DNA of 64,000 nucleotides from Sphingomonas_R arantia. GTDB taxonomy: Bacteria; Pseudomonadota; Alphaproteobacteria; Sphingomonadales; Sphingomonadaceae. Of the stretch, positions 10,364-18,803 are shown in pieces (position 1 is the stretch's first letter; each line of letters starts with the position of its first letter). The notes under the pieces were generated by a model. That model did no database searches and had not been told where the DNA came from. It saw nothing but the letters and a program-made list of their open reading frames with translations. Both the position numbers and the translations under genes were made by a program. The DNA is taken from NCBI RefSeq assembly GCF_042682045.1, contig NZ_JBHUGS010000005.1, forward strand, positions 62,001-126,000. Reading direction: 5' to 3'.

Positions 10364-10383
10364 TAATATACGATATCCGGTAT
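10364..10383. promoter_or_regulatory. Inverted repeat ATATAC-N8-GTATAT upstream of TBDR
   Basis: Two perfect 6-bp arms separated by GATATCCG, in an AT-rich patch within otherwise GC-rich DNA, ~61-80 bases upstream of the TBDR start at 10303. The position and dyad symmetry suit a promoter/operator for the TBDR-GH2-S9 operon. The rest of 10304-10525 holds no gene. No regulator is encoded next to it, so the binding protein is unknown. Confidence 0.4.
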
Positions 10384-10525
10384 ATCTGCGTTACATGTGT
10401 CTTTACGGCCGGTATGAAATGAACCGCGCCTCTCGAAACGCCTGTATTCCGGCAACGGCCGGCCTATGACGACCGCCACGGCGTTGCGTGGACCGCAGCG
10501 CGAACCACGAGGCGGAAGCAGAGTC

Positions 10526-10738
10526 ATGAGCAAGAGCAAGGGCCGCACAGGCGCCGCCGGTCGGGCCAACATCGCACCGCCCCCTACCGATGCGCAGATC
10601 GCCGCGGCGCAGTCGGAGATCGTCAAATGTCAGTCGTGGCTCGACGAGCTGGCGACCGGCCACCCCTCGACAAAGGTCTGGCGGACGCGGCTGAAGGCGG
10701 CGCAGGCCATCGTGGCACGCGCACCGCGCGCGCCCTGA
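10526..10738 (+). CDS. Small hypothetical protein
   Basis: 70-residue, Ala/Arg/Lys-rich soluble protein starting MSKSKGRTGAAG. The frame opens 20 codons earlier, but the ATG at 10526 follows GAGGCGGAAGC, which is a better ribosome-binding site. No signal peptide, membrane segment or known domain is visible; residues ~20-65 could form two amphipathic helices. It ends 7 bases before the convergent DUF3667 gene. Not recognised; it could be a lineage-restricted gene. Confidence 0.5.
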   Translation: MSKSKGRTGAAGRANIAPPPTDAQIAAAQSEIVKCQSWLDELATGHPSTKVWRTRLKAAQAIVARAPRAP

Positions 10739-10745
10739 GCGCGGC

Positions 10746-11912
10746 TCAGTCCGCCACGCCCAGATACAACAGCCACAGGAAGAACAACGTCGACGTCACC
10801 GTCACCACCCCGAGCAGCACCACCGTCCGCCAGGCGGCACTGAGCCGTGACAGCAGATACCCATAGCGCAACTGCTTATACATATGGACGGGCGGGATCA
10901 GCAGCAGCGCGAACCACATGATCGCCGGCTTGCCAAGCCAAGCCGCTGCCAACGTCGAAACAACGACCAGCAGCGACATGAACGCGATCGAATAGGTCGC
11001 GAACACCGCATGATCGTACAGCCCGAACCGCCGGCGCCACGCGAACATGACCCACAGGAACGGCAAGGACAGCGGGATCAGCGCCCAGCTATACTTATAC
11101 CCCGCGGTCTTCATCTTGTAGAATGCCAGCTTCGGGTTCTCGCGGAAATGCTCGACCCGCTGCTCGAACCATCCTTTGATCTCCGCCTGCGACGGTTTCG
11201 GTCGCCCGGCCGCCGCCGCCTCAACCTTCGGGCTGCCCTCGCCCGGGATGGCCGCCGCCGCGATGCTCAGACCGCGAAGATCCTCGCGCAGCTTCGCCAG
11301 GCGCTGGTCGGCCGCCGCCACGTCCTGCCCCGCCGCCACCCGCCGCGCCCGTGCGGCTTCCAGTTCGGCGATCTCCGTCCGCGTCCGAACCGTCTCGTCC
11401 ACCACTTGCCGGCGCGCGGTCGCCAGATCCTTCGTCACCCCGGCCAGCGCGCCGGACTTGCCCCCGACGCCGCTCATGAAACCGATGTTCGAAACGATCG
11501 CGAACATCAGGAACACGGAGAACAGGAACATCGCCATCGGCGTCACGAACTTCTGCCGCTCGCCGTCGATGTAACGCCGGGTCAACTGTCCCGGCCGAAG
11601 CGCGAGCATCGGCAGCGTCGTCCAGAACTTCCCGTCGAAATGGAACACGCCGTGGACCACGTCATGCGCGAACCCCATCATGTCGCGGTGAATATGCGCC
11701 GCCTGCCCGCAATTCTGGCAGAACGCGCCGGCCCGCGTCGCCCCGCAGTTCGGGCACGTCCCGCCCGCCCCGTGATCGCCATGTCCATGCTGCCCGACGG
11801 ACGAAGCGGCGTGTCGCGCCCCGTGTCCATCCACCGCCTGCGCCGCCAGCCCCCCGGTCACCACCGCGCCCGCGTCGTCCAGTCCGTCCATCGCCGCCGC
11901 CCCCGCCGCCAT
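10746..11912 (-). CDS. DUF3667 family membrane protein with zinc ribbon
   Basis: 388-residue protein. Residues ~50-75 hold a four-Cys zinc ribbon (CPNCGATRAGAFCQNCGQ) preceded by a His/Gly-rich stretch. A conserved DUF3667 core (HFDGKFWTTLPMLALRPG) and one membrane segment (~145-165) follow, then a soluble, probably coiled insert (~175-260, with TRTEIAELEAARARR) and four C-terminal membrane segments. The family has no defined reaction; the layout is that of an inner-membrane protein with a cytoplasmic metal-binding head. The ATG at 11912 is preceded by GGGGGAA. The insert is Ala/Arg-rich and may be the lineage-variable part. Confidence 0.8.
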   Translation of the reverse strand: MAAGAAAMDGLDDAGAVVTGGLAAQAVDGHGARHAASSVGQHGHGDHGAGGTCPNCGATRAGAFCQNCGQAAHIHRDMMGFAHDVVHGVFHFDGKFWTTLPMLALRPGQLTRRYIDGERQKFVTPMAMFLFSVFLMFAIVSNIGFMSGVGGKSGALAGVTKDLATARRQVVDETVRTRTEIAELEAARARRVAAGQDVAAADQRLAKLREDLRGLSIAAAAIPGEGSPKVEAAAAGRPKPSQAEIKGWFEQRVEHFRENPKLAFYKMKTAGYKYSWALIPLSLPFLWVMFAWRRRFGLYDHAVFATYSIAFMSLLVVVSTLAAAWLGKPAIMWFALLLIPPVHMYKQLRYGYLLSRLSAAWRTVVLLGVVTVTSTLFFLWLLYLGVAD

Positions 11913-12169
11913 TTCCCCCGACTGCTATCCCCCATCCCGCACGGTCCGTCGAGATGACTTCGCATCCCCCCGCCTTCGCGGCTTCGGCTACGCCCGCCCG
12001 TGAAAGGTCCGAACGAAGTCACGTCGACAACAGGCCGATGTACGATGGCGCGAGGATCGCAGGCCGTCCCAATGTCGATTTTGACGGCCTAGCTTCATAA
12101 TCCGCTGCGAAGCTGCGATACCGCATTTGAGCGACACAGAGCGCATAACGACAGGACAGGATCGCCCCC

Positions 12170-13204
12170 GTGACCCCACCCCGCCTGACCATCGGTGATC
12201 CCGCGCCGTGGTTCACCGCGTCCATGCTGGGGCAGGCGACGGAGGCCGATTTCGACAAGGCCGGCGGGCGGCATGTGCTGCTGCTGTTCTTCGGCACCGC
12301 GGGCCACCCCGCCTGCCAGGCGGCGTTGCGGCAGATGGAGGCGAACGCCGCGCTGCTGGCCGACGGGCGCGCCGCGTTCCTCGGCGTCACGGCCGATCCG
12401 CGCGACGTCACCGACGGGCGGCTGTCGGCGCTGCAGCGCATCGGCGTGCACATCATCGTCGACGACGATCGGCGGGTCAGCACGCTCTACGGCGCCGTCC
12501 GGCCCGGTGCGCAGGGCGACAGCTTCACGCCCTACTGGCTGCTGCTCGATCCGCTGCTGCGCGTCGCGGGCGTGTTCGCGTTGCAGGACGGTGAGGCGGC
12601 GATCGACGCGCTGCGCGGCCTGCTGTCCACCCCGCCGGTCGATGTCGCCGCCCCGGCGCTCATCCTCGAAAACATCCTCGATCCGGACTTCGCCGCCGAA
12701 CTGATCGCGCTCCACACCCGTCACGGTGGCACGGAATCCGGCACCATGCGGCGGATCGGCGACCGGACGGTCGAGGTCCACAACCACGCCGTCAAGCGCC
12801 GCCGCGACCATATCGTCCAGGATCCCGCGGTCCAGGCGCAGCTCCACGACGCCGTCATGCTGCGCCTCGTGCCGATGATCGCGCGCTGCTTCCAGTATCG
12901 CCCGGCCGAGATCGAGCGCTACATCGTCTCCTGCTACGACAGCCGCGACGGCGCACACTTCGCCCCGCACCGCGACAACACCACCCCCGCCACGGCGCAT
13001 CGCCGGTTCGCCGTCACGATCAACCTCAACGACGACTATGACGGCGGCGACCTGCGCTTCCCGGAATTCGGCACGCGCTGCTACCGCGCGCCACGCGGGG
13101 GCGCGATCGTCTTCTCCTGCTCGCTGCTGCACGAGGTGACGCGCATGACCGCCGGGCGACGCTACGCCACCCTGCCGTTCCTCCACGGCGGCGCGCCCGC
13201 CTGA
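12170..13204 (+). CDS. Peroxiredoxin-like / 2OG-Fe(II) oxygenase fusion protein
   Basis: 344-residue two-domain protein. Residues ~1-150 have a peroxiredoxin (AhpC/TSA) fold (LTIGDPAPWF, LLLFFGTAGHPACQ, LGVTADPRD), with one Cys at the edge of the expected peroxidatic loop rather than in the canonical PxxxTxxC. Residues ~155-340 form a prolyl-4-hydroxylase-type 2-oxoglutarate/Fe(II) dioxygenase domain with the metal motif HRD (FAPHRDNTT), distal His (SLLHEVTR) and the 2OG-binding Arg (GRRYATLPF). The start is GTG at 12170 after AGGACAGG. A natural fusion of a redox domain to a hydroxylase suggests oxidative hydroxylation of a protein or small molecule; the substrate is unknown. The following DUF6445 gene encodes a related fold. 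Confidence 0.85.
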   Translation: MTPPRLTIGDPAPWFTASMLGQATEADFDKAGGRHVLLLFFGTAGHPACQAALRQMEANAALLADGRAAFLGVTADPRDVTDGRLSALQRIGVHIIVDDDRRVSTLYGAVRPGAQGDSFTPYWLLLDPLLRVAGVFALQDGEAAIDALRGLLSTPPVDVAAPALILENILDPDFAAELIALHTRHGGTESGTMRRIGDRTVEVHNHAVKRRRDHIVQDPAVQAQLHDAVMLRLVPMIARCFQYRPAEIERYIVSCYDSRDGAHFAPHRDNTTPATAHRRFAVTINLNDDYDGGDLRFPEFGTRCYRAPRGGAIVFSCSLLHEVTRMTAGRRYATLPFLHGGAPA

Positions 13205-13246
13205 GGCCGCGCCCCGCCCGCCAAATCGGTCGCAAGGGGCGGTGCC

Positions 13247-13975
13247 ATGCGGTATGCCGACGCGATGAGCCAGTCCCCGCCCGCATCGCGCATGCGCTCC
13301 GCCTCGTCCACGATCGGCACCGAGCAGGCGCCGCTCCTGCTGGTCGACAACATGCTCTCGAACCCGGAAGATCTGCTGCGGATCGCCCACGACGCTCCGT
13401 TCACGCCGGCCTTCACCCCGGCCGGCGGTTATCCCGGACTGCGCGCCGCGGCACCGCGTGCCTACACCGACGCGATGATCCGGACGCTGATCGGTCCCGT
13501 GCGGGAGGCATTCGGCCTCGGCCCGGTCGCAGTCACCAAGGCGGAATGCGCCTTCTCGATCGTCACGCTCCCGCCGGACCGGCTCACCCCGCCGCAACGC
13601 GCGCCGCACGTCGATTCCACCGACGGGCACCAGTTCGCGATCCTGCATTATCTGTCGCGGGCGGACCACGGCGGCACCGCCTTCTACCGCCACCGCGCGA
13701 CCGGCTTCGAAACGATCACCGACGACCGCAAGGATGCCTTCCTGGCAATCCGCGCGCAGGAAGGCTGGGCGGCGGGCTACGTCGCGGACGGCGAACCCTG
13801 GTTCGAACAGACCGCCGAGATCGACGCCGCGTTCAACCGCGTCATCGTCTACCGCAGCAACGTGCTCCATTCCGGACGCATCCTGGCACCGCAGCGCCTT
13901 TCGCCCGATCCGCGGCTCGGCCGGCTGACCGCCAACATCTTCGTGACGTTCAGCCCCGTCGGTGACCCGGCCTGA
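13247..13975 (+). CDS. DUF6445 family protein (2OG-oxygenase-like)
   Basis: 242 residues. I recognise the DUF6445 type, often found beside TBDRs, tryptophan-halogenase-like and SapC genes in sphingomonads and caulobacters. A putative facial triad is visible: His-x-Asp in RAPHVDSTDGHQFA and a distal His in NVLHSGRI, with Arg in RLTANIFV in the expected 2OG position. It is probably a dioxygenase-fold enzyme, though activity has not been shown for the family as far as I know. The ATG at 13247 follows AAGGGGCGG. It sits 42 bases after the peroxiredoxin/2OG fusion gene and 52 bases before the sugar symporter, so the three may be co-transcribed. Confidence 0.75.
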   Translation: MRYADAMSQSPPASRMRSASSTIGTEQAPLLLVDNMLSNPEDLLRIAHDAPFTPAFTPAGGYPGLRAAAPRAYTDAMIRTLIGPVREAFGLGPVAVTKAECAFSIVTLPPDRLTPPQRAPHVDSTDGHQFAILHYLSRADHGGTAFYRHRATGFETITDDRKDAFLAIRAQEGWAAGYVADGEPWFEQTAEIDAAFNRVIVYRSNVLHSGRILAPQRLSPDPRLGRLTANIFVTFSPVGDPA

Positions 13976-13987
13976 ATCGGCCGTCAC

Positions 13988-14000
13988 ACGGTTTAACCGT
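13988..14000. repeat. 13-bp palindrome ACGGTTTAACCGT before symporter gene
   Basis: Perfect dyad (ACGGTT-T-AACCGT) in the 52-base gap between the DUF6445 stop and the symporter start. It could be an operator or a short hairpin. It shares the GGTT/AACC arms of the LacI operator at 17683 but lacks the central CG, so assignment to that regulator is doubtful. Confidence 0.3.
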
Positions 14001-14027
14001 CGCCTGTAAAACTTCCCGGAGCCCCGC

Positions 14028-15350
14028 ATGACGTTCAGGCGATCCACGCCGTCGGCCGTGTCGCTGTTCGTCTTCACGACCGGGGATTTCGCGTTCAACC
14101 TCTATTGGCAGGGTGTGACGCTCTACCTGCTGTACTTCTACATCGACGTCCTCGCCCTTCCGCCCGCCATCGCCGGGACGGTGTTCATGGTCGGCGCGCT
14201 CTGGGATGGGGTGGCCGATCTTGCGGTCGCGGCGATCATCGAACGGACGCGGGTCTCGTATCGGCGGATGATCGGCTGGGGCGCGGTTCCGCTGGGCGGT
14301 GCGTTCGTCCTGATGTTCGCGCACACCGCGCGGTCGGCGGTCGCGCTGCTGCTGTTGCAGATCGTCTTCCGCACGCTCTACGCCGCCACCAACACGCCCT
14401 ATGCCGCCTGGACGGCGCGGTTGAGCGACCGCAGTTCGGTCCGCACGATGCTGACCGGCATCCGGATGATGTTCGGTGCGGCCGCCGCGATGCTCGTCGC
14501 CCTCGGCCTGCCCTGGCTCGCGGAACGCAGCGCGTCGCCGGCTGCCGTAGGCTGGTCCCACGCCGCGGCCCTGTTCGTCCTGGCGGCAACGCCGTTGCTG
14601 CTGATCGTCGTCTGGATCGTGCCAGAGCCGGTCCGGCCCGCGACCCTGCAGCAGACCGCCCTGCGTCCGCAATTCGCCGCGCTCGTCCGCAATCGCGCCT
14701 TCGTCCTGCTCAACGTCGCGGCCGCGGCGGGCAGCGCGGCGACGATGCTGCTCAGCCAGTCGATCCCCTATTATTTCCGCTACGTGGTGCAAGACACCGC
14801 GCGCGGCCCGCAGGTTCTGGCCGCGATGGCCGTTGCCGGCGCCGTCGCGTTGCCCGCCTGGACCGTGCTCGCACAGCGGACCGGAGCACGCACCGCATGG
14901 CTCTGCGCGATCCTGCTCGCGATCCTGTGCCTCGGCGCGGTCGCCGTGTCGGGACGCGACGGTGCGCTGCCGATCACGGCGCTTGCGGTCGCTTTCGCAT
15001 GCTTCGGCCTGGCCGGTTGGTCACTGGTGCCGGACAGCGTCGACTGGGGCGAGGCGCATGACGGCATCCGGGCCGAAACGCTGGCGTTCGGCGCCTTTGC
15101 CTTCGTGCAGAAGGCGGCGCTTGCAGGCACCGGCTTGCTTATCGGTGCCACCTACCAGGCGAACGGCTTCGTGGCGGGCGCCGCGCAGACCGCGGCGACG
15201 ATCCACGCGATCCACTGGCTGATGCTTGGCGGCCCGGCGCTGTTGATCGCGGTCTGCGCGCTCGCCGTTCTCCGGCTTCCGCTTCGCCGCGGCACGATCG
15301 CCGCCCTGCGCGGTCGGCGGGAACCGCCCGCGCCGATCAAGCGAGCATGA
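14028..15350 (+). CDS. GPH-family sugar:cation symporter (MelB-like MFS)
   Basis: 440-residue inner-membrane transporter with 12 predicted membrane segments. The N-terminal DFAFNLYWQGVTLYLLYFY and ALWDGVADLAVAAIIERTR carry the paired acidic residues typical of the glycoside-pentoside-hexuronide:cation symporters related to MelB. It would take periplasmic di- or oligosaccharides into the cytoplasm with H+ or Na+. Its neighbours GH3, GH144 and an Oar-like TBDR suggest glucosides such as sophoro-oligosaccharides as cargo (inference). The ATG at 14028 is preceded by CCCGGAG. Its end overlaps the convergent GH3 gene by 14 bases. Confidence 0.86.
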   Translation: MTFRRSTPSAVSLFVFTTGDFAFNLYWQGVTLYLLYFYIDVLALPPAIAGTVFMVGALWDGVADLAVAAIIERTRVSYRRMIGWGAVPLGGAFVLMFAHTARSAVALLLLQIVFRTLYAATNTPYAAWTARLSDRSSVRTMLTGIRMMFGAAAAMLVALGLPWLAERSASPAAVGWSHAAALFVLAATPLLLIVVWIVPEPVRPATLQQTALRPQFAALVRNRAFVLLNVAAAAGSAATMLLSQSIPYYFRYVVQDTARGPQVLAAMAVAGAVALPAWTVLAQRTGARTAWLCAILLAILCLGAVAVSGRDGALPITALAVAFACFGLAGWSLVPDSVDWGEAHDGIRAETLAFGAFAFVQKAALAGTGLLIGATYQANGFVAGAAQTAATIHAIHWLMLGGPALLIAVCALAVLRLPLRRGTIAALRGRREPPAPIKRA

Positions 15351-17625
15351 ACTCGCCTGCCACCCCCTCCGCCTGAGCCGACGGCGCGATCCACAGCCGG
15401 AACCGCCCGGGCTCCACCGTCGGCTTCAGGTCGCCCCCGACGAACAGCAGGTCCGTCCGCCGGATCGGGAACGACACCACCCGCGACTCGCCGGGCTTCA
15501 ACGTCACGCGCCGAAACGCCTTCAGCTCGCGCACCGGCCGCGTGATGCTCGCCGTCACGTCCTGCACATAGAGCTGCACGACCTCGTCCGCCGCGCGCGT
15601 CCCGCTGTTCGTCACCGTCGCCGACACGGTCAGCGTGCTGCCCGCCGACAACCGCCCGCCGCCCAGATCCAGCCCCGCATAACCGATCCGCCCGTAGGTC
15701 AGCCCATGCCCGAACGGGAACGCCGCATCGTTCGCATACTCGCGGTAATGCGCCTTGTACGGCGCCAGCGGCCCCGGCCCGTTCGGCCGCCCGGTGCTCT
15801 TGTGCCCATAATGATAGGGCTCCTGCCCCGTCGCATGCGGGAAACTGACCGGCAGCCGCGCCGACGGCCCGACGATCCCGAACAGCACGTCGGCGATCGA
15901 CCGCCCCGCCTCCGACCCCAGGAACCACGTCACCAGCACCGCCGGCGCAGTCAGCACCCCGCCCGACAACGCCAGCCCGCGCCCGGTGGACAGCAGCACA
16001 ACAACCGGCTTGCCCACCGCGATCACCGCCTCGGCCAGCGCCATCTGGGCGGCGGGCACCACGATGTCGGTCCGGCTCTGCGCCTCGCCCGACATCGCCT
16101 GGCTCTCGCCGATCGCCAGCACCACCACGTCGGCCGCACGCGCCGCCGCCACCGCGGCATCGATCCCGCCTGCGATCGGCGCGTCGATCCCGCTGCCGTC
16201 CGCCACGGTCACGCTGCCGGCGTCGGCCACCGCCTCGCGCACGCCGGTCGCCAGGTCGATCGCCTCGGCATCCGTTCCGTACACGTTCCACGGCCCGATC
16301 AGGTCGTGCTTCCCTTGCGCGAACGGCCCGATCAGCGCGATCCGCTTGCCCGCACGCGGCAACGGCAGGATCTCCCCCTCGTTGCGCAGCATCACGATCG
16401 ACTTCGCGCCCGCCTCGCGGGCCAGCGCCAGTGTCGCCTTGGTCCGCACGCGCGTCTTCTCGCGCCGCGGATCGATCCGCCGGAACGGATCGTCGAACAG
16501 CCCCAGCGCGACCTTCAGCGCTAGCACCCGCCGCACCGCCTCGTCCAGCCGCGCCATCGGCACCTCGCCGTTCGCGACCAGATCGGGCAAATGCAGCCGG
16601 TAAAAGGCCGACTGCATGCTCATGTCGACACCCGCCATGAACGCCAGCTTCGTCGCCTCCCGCGCGTCCGCGGCGAACCCATGCGCGATCAGCTCCTCGT
16701 CGCCGGTATAGTCGGACACGACCAGCCCACCGAACCCCCATTCGCGACGCAGCACCTGCGTCAGCAGCCAGGGATTGGCGGTCGCCGGCACCCCCGAAAT
16801 TTCGTTGAACGACGCCATCACGGTCGGCGCACCCGCCGCCAGCGCCGCCTGGAACGGCGGGAAATACACGTCGCGCAGCGTCCGTTCAGAGATATCGACG
16901 CTGTTGTAGTCCAGCCCCGCCTCGCCCGCGCCATAAGCCGCGAAATGCTTGGCACAGGACGCGACCGCATCAGGCGCGGCCAGCCCACGCTCGCCCTGGA
17001 ACCCGCGGACCCGCGCGTCCGCCATCATCCGGCCGAGCAGCACATCCTCACCCGCGCCTTCGACGCCGCGACCCCAGCGCTGGTCGCGCGCGATGTCCAC
17101 CATCGGCGCGAACGTCCAGTCGATGCCCGATGCGGCCGCCTCCGCTCCCGCCGCCCGCGCGGTCCGGCGGGCCAGCTCCGGATCGAAACTGCCCGCCTCG
17201 GCCAGCGGCACCGGGAACACCGTGCGGAACCCGTGAATGATATCCGCTGCGAACAGCAACGGGATCTTGAGCCGCGCCTCGCGCATCGCGACGCCCTGCA
17301 TCCGCCGCGCCATCGTCGCGCCATTGCCGTTGAACACGCCGCCCAGGCTGCCGGCGCGCACCTCGCCCAGCTGCGTCTCGAACGTCGACGTGCCCGCTGC
17401 CGGATTGAGCGCCGTCGCCGCACCGCCCGCCCAGGTCGCGGCCATCAGCGTCAGCTGCCCCGCCTTCTCCGCCACCGTCATCTGCGCGACCAGCGCCTCG
17501 ACCTTCGCGGGCAGCGCACGCCCCCCGGCCTCCGCCAGCATCGCGCGCACCGGGGACGCCGCCCAGGCCGCCGTCGCCGCCGCGCCGATCATCAATCCGC
17601 GCCGTGAAACCTGCCGTTCGTTCAT
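15337..17625 (-). CDS. Glycoside hydrolase family 3 beta-glucosidase, Tat-exported
   Basis: 762-residue GH3 enzyme of BglX-like layout: Tat leader (SRRGLMIGAAATAAWA), the TIM-barrel domain (~residues 45-370) with KHFAAYG and the nucleophile Asp in LVVSDYTGDEEL, the alpha/beta sandwich domain (~390-610), and a C-terminal fibronectin-III-like domain (~670-750). It should release glucose from beta-linked oligosaccharides in the periplasm. Length and layout match GH3 enzymes that act on beta-1,2-gluco-oligosaccharides, and the GH144 gene nearby supports that, but linkage specificity cannot be read from sequence. ATG at 17625 follows GGAGGGGG; the ~100-codon upstream extension is non-coding. It is divergent from the lacI-type gene and shares the palindrome at 17683. 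Confidence 0.9.
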   Translation of the reverse strand: MNERQVSRRGLMIGAAATAAWAASPVRAMLAEAGGRALPAKVEALVAQMTVAEKAGQLTLMAATWAGGAATALNPAAGTSTFETQLGEVRAGSLGGVFNGNGATMARRMQGVAMREARLKIPLLFAADIIHGFRTVFPVPLAEAGSFDPELARRTARAAGAEAAASGIDWTFAPMVDIARDQRWGRGVEGAGEDVLLGRMMADARVRGFQGERGLAAPDAVASCAKHFAAYGAGEAGLDYNSVDISERTLRDVYFPPFQAALAAGAPTVMASFNEISGVPATANPWLLTQVLRREWGFGGLVVSDYTGDEELIAHGFAADAREATKLAFMAGVDMSMQSAFYRLHLPDLVANGEVPMARLDEAVRRVLALKVALGLFDDPFRRIDPRREKTRVRTKATLALAREAGAKSIVMLRNEGEILPLPRAGKRIALIGPFAQGKHDLIGPWNVYGTDAEAIDLATGVREAVADAGSVTVADGSGIDAPIAGGIDAAVAAARAADVVVLAIGESQAMSGEAQSRTDIVVPAAQMALAEAVIAVGKPVVVLLSTGRGLALSGGVLTAPAVLVTWFLGSEAGRSIADVLFGIVGPSARLPVSFPHATGQEPYHYGHKSTGRPNGPGPLAPYKAHYREYANDAAFPFGHGLTYGRIGYAGLDLGGGRLSAGSTLTVSATVTNSGTRAADEVVQLYVQDVTASITRPVRELKAFRRVTLKPGESRVVSFPIRRTDLLFVGGDLKPTVEPGRFRLWIAPSAQAEGVAGEFMLA

Positions 17626-17682
17626 CGGATCCCCCTCCCGACCACCGTATCGGTGGAAAGTATTGAAACCCTCTCTAAGTTT

Positions 17683-17698
17683 CTGTAACCGGTTACAG
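17683..17698. promoter_or_regulatory. Perfect 16-bp palindromic LacI-type operator
   Basis: The 16 bases CTGTAACCGGTTACAG form a perfect dyad with the central CG typical of LacI-family operators. It lies 58 bases upstream of the GH3 start and 71 bases upstream of the LacI-family gene, in the 143-base divergent promoter region. The position suggests that one site controls GH3, the regulator itself, and through read-through the TBDR and GH genes. Binding by the adjacent regulator is inferred. Confidence 0.78.
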
Positions 17699-17768
17699 CA
17701 AGCCTTATGATCCGGCATCGACCGGTTTCGGCGACAAAGATCGCGGGCGAGGGGAGCGAACGAAACTG

Positions 17769-18803
17769 ATGCCGCATGCCACGATCCGTGATGTCGCCCG
17801 CGAAGCCGATGTGTCGGTCGCGTCGGTGTCGCGCGTCCTGAACGGTCACACCAATGTCCGCCCCGCCGTCCGGCTGCGCGTGGAACAGGCGGCCGCGCTG
17901 CTCGGCTACGTCCCCCACGCGGGCGCACGCAATCTCAGCCTCGCCCGCGCCGGGGCGATCGGCATCGTCCTGCCTGATCTGCACGGCGAATATTATTCCG
18001 AACTGCTGCGCGGGATGGACCGCGAAGCCTCGTCGCGCGACCTCCAGCTCCTGCTGACCGTCATGCACGACCGCCCCGGCCGCCACATCACCGCGCTCCA
18101 GACGATGCGCGGGCGCGTCGACGGACTCTGCGTGATGGCGCCGCACATTCCCGCGGACGAACTGGCCGCCAACCTGCCCGCCGGGGTGCCCGCCGTCCTG
18201 ATCAACTGCACGGTCGGGGGGAGCCCACACCTCACGCTCCATGTCGACAATGTCGCCGGTGCCGCCGCGATGACCGATCACCTGATCGCCACCGGCCGCC
18301 GCCGCATCGTCCACATCGCCGGTCCCGCGACCAACCTCGACGCGGTCGAGCGTCGCCGCGGGGTCGAGCAGGCCGCCGCGCGCGCCGGCCTGTCCGTCCT
18401 CGTCCTGCCTGGCGACTTCCACCAGGAAGCCGGCATCGCCGCCGCCACGACATTGCTCCAGGACCTGGATCAGGTCGACGCGATCTTCGCGGCAAACGAC
18501 ATGATGGCGGTCGGCGCGCTCATGACGCTGAAACGCGCCGGCGTTGCGGTGCCGGACCGTGTCGCGGTGGCCGGGTTCGACGACATCCCGCTCGCCCGGC
18601 TGCTCACGCCGGCGCTCAGCACGGTCCGCATCGACATCGCCGGCATGGGCGCCCGCGCCGTCGCCGGCCTCGCCGCGCTGATCGACGGCGACTCGGACGG
18701 GTCCGACGGCATCCAACCCATCCTCCCGACGCTCGTCGTCCGGGAAAGCACAGATCAACCAGGCCTCGAAACGGGGCATTCAAAAGGGGAGCGCAGACCA
18801 TGA
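17769..18803 (+). CDS. LacI family transcriptional regulator
   Basis: 344-residue LacI/GalR repressor: helix-turn-helix and hinge in residues ~4-60 (TIRDVAREADVSVASVSRV, then a LacI-type hinge around ARNLSLARAG) and a periplasmic-binding-protein-like effector domain (~62-330) with FAANDMMAVGAL and VAGFDDIPLARL. The probable effector is a sugar released from the cognate polysaccharide. The gene opens the plus-strand operon: its TGA overlaps the ATG of the following TBDR by four bases (ATGA), so regulator and receptor are translationally coupled. The perfect palindrome at 17683-17698 is the likely autoregulatory operator. The C-terminal ~20 residues are hydrophilic and probably disordered. Confidence 0.92.
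   Translation: MPHATIRDVAREADVSVASVSRVLNGHTNVRPAVRLRVEQAAALLGYVPHAGARNLSLARAGAIGIVLPDLHGEYYSELLRGMDREASSRDLQLLLTVMHDRPGRHITALQTMRGRVDGLCVMAPHIPADELAANLPAGVPAVLINCTVGGSPHLTLHVDNVAGAAAMTDHLIATGRRRIVHIAGPATNLDAVERRRGVEQAAARAGLSVLVLPGDFHQEAGIAAATTLLQDLDQVDAIFAANDMMAVGALMTLKRAGVAVPDRVAVAGFDDIPLARLLTPALSTVRIDIAGMGARAVAGLAALIDGDSDGSDGIQPILPTLVVRESTDQPGLETGHSKGERRP

Noticed and set aside
17626..17928. ~100-codon N-terminal extension of GH3
   Set aside because: It would cover the LacI operator and promoter, and it precedes a clear Tat signal with its own ribosome-binding site at 17625.
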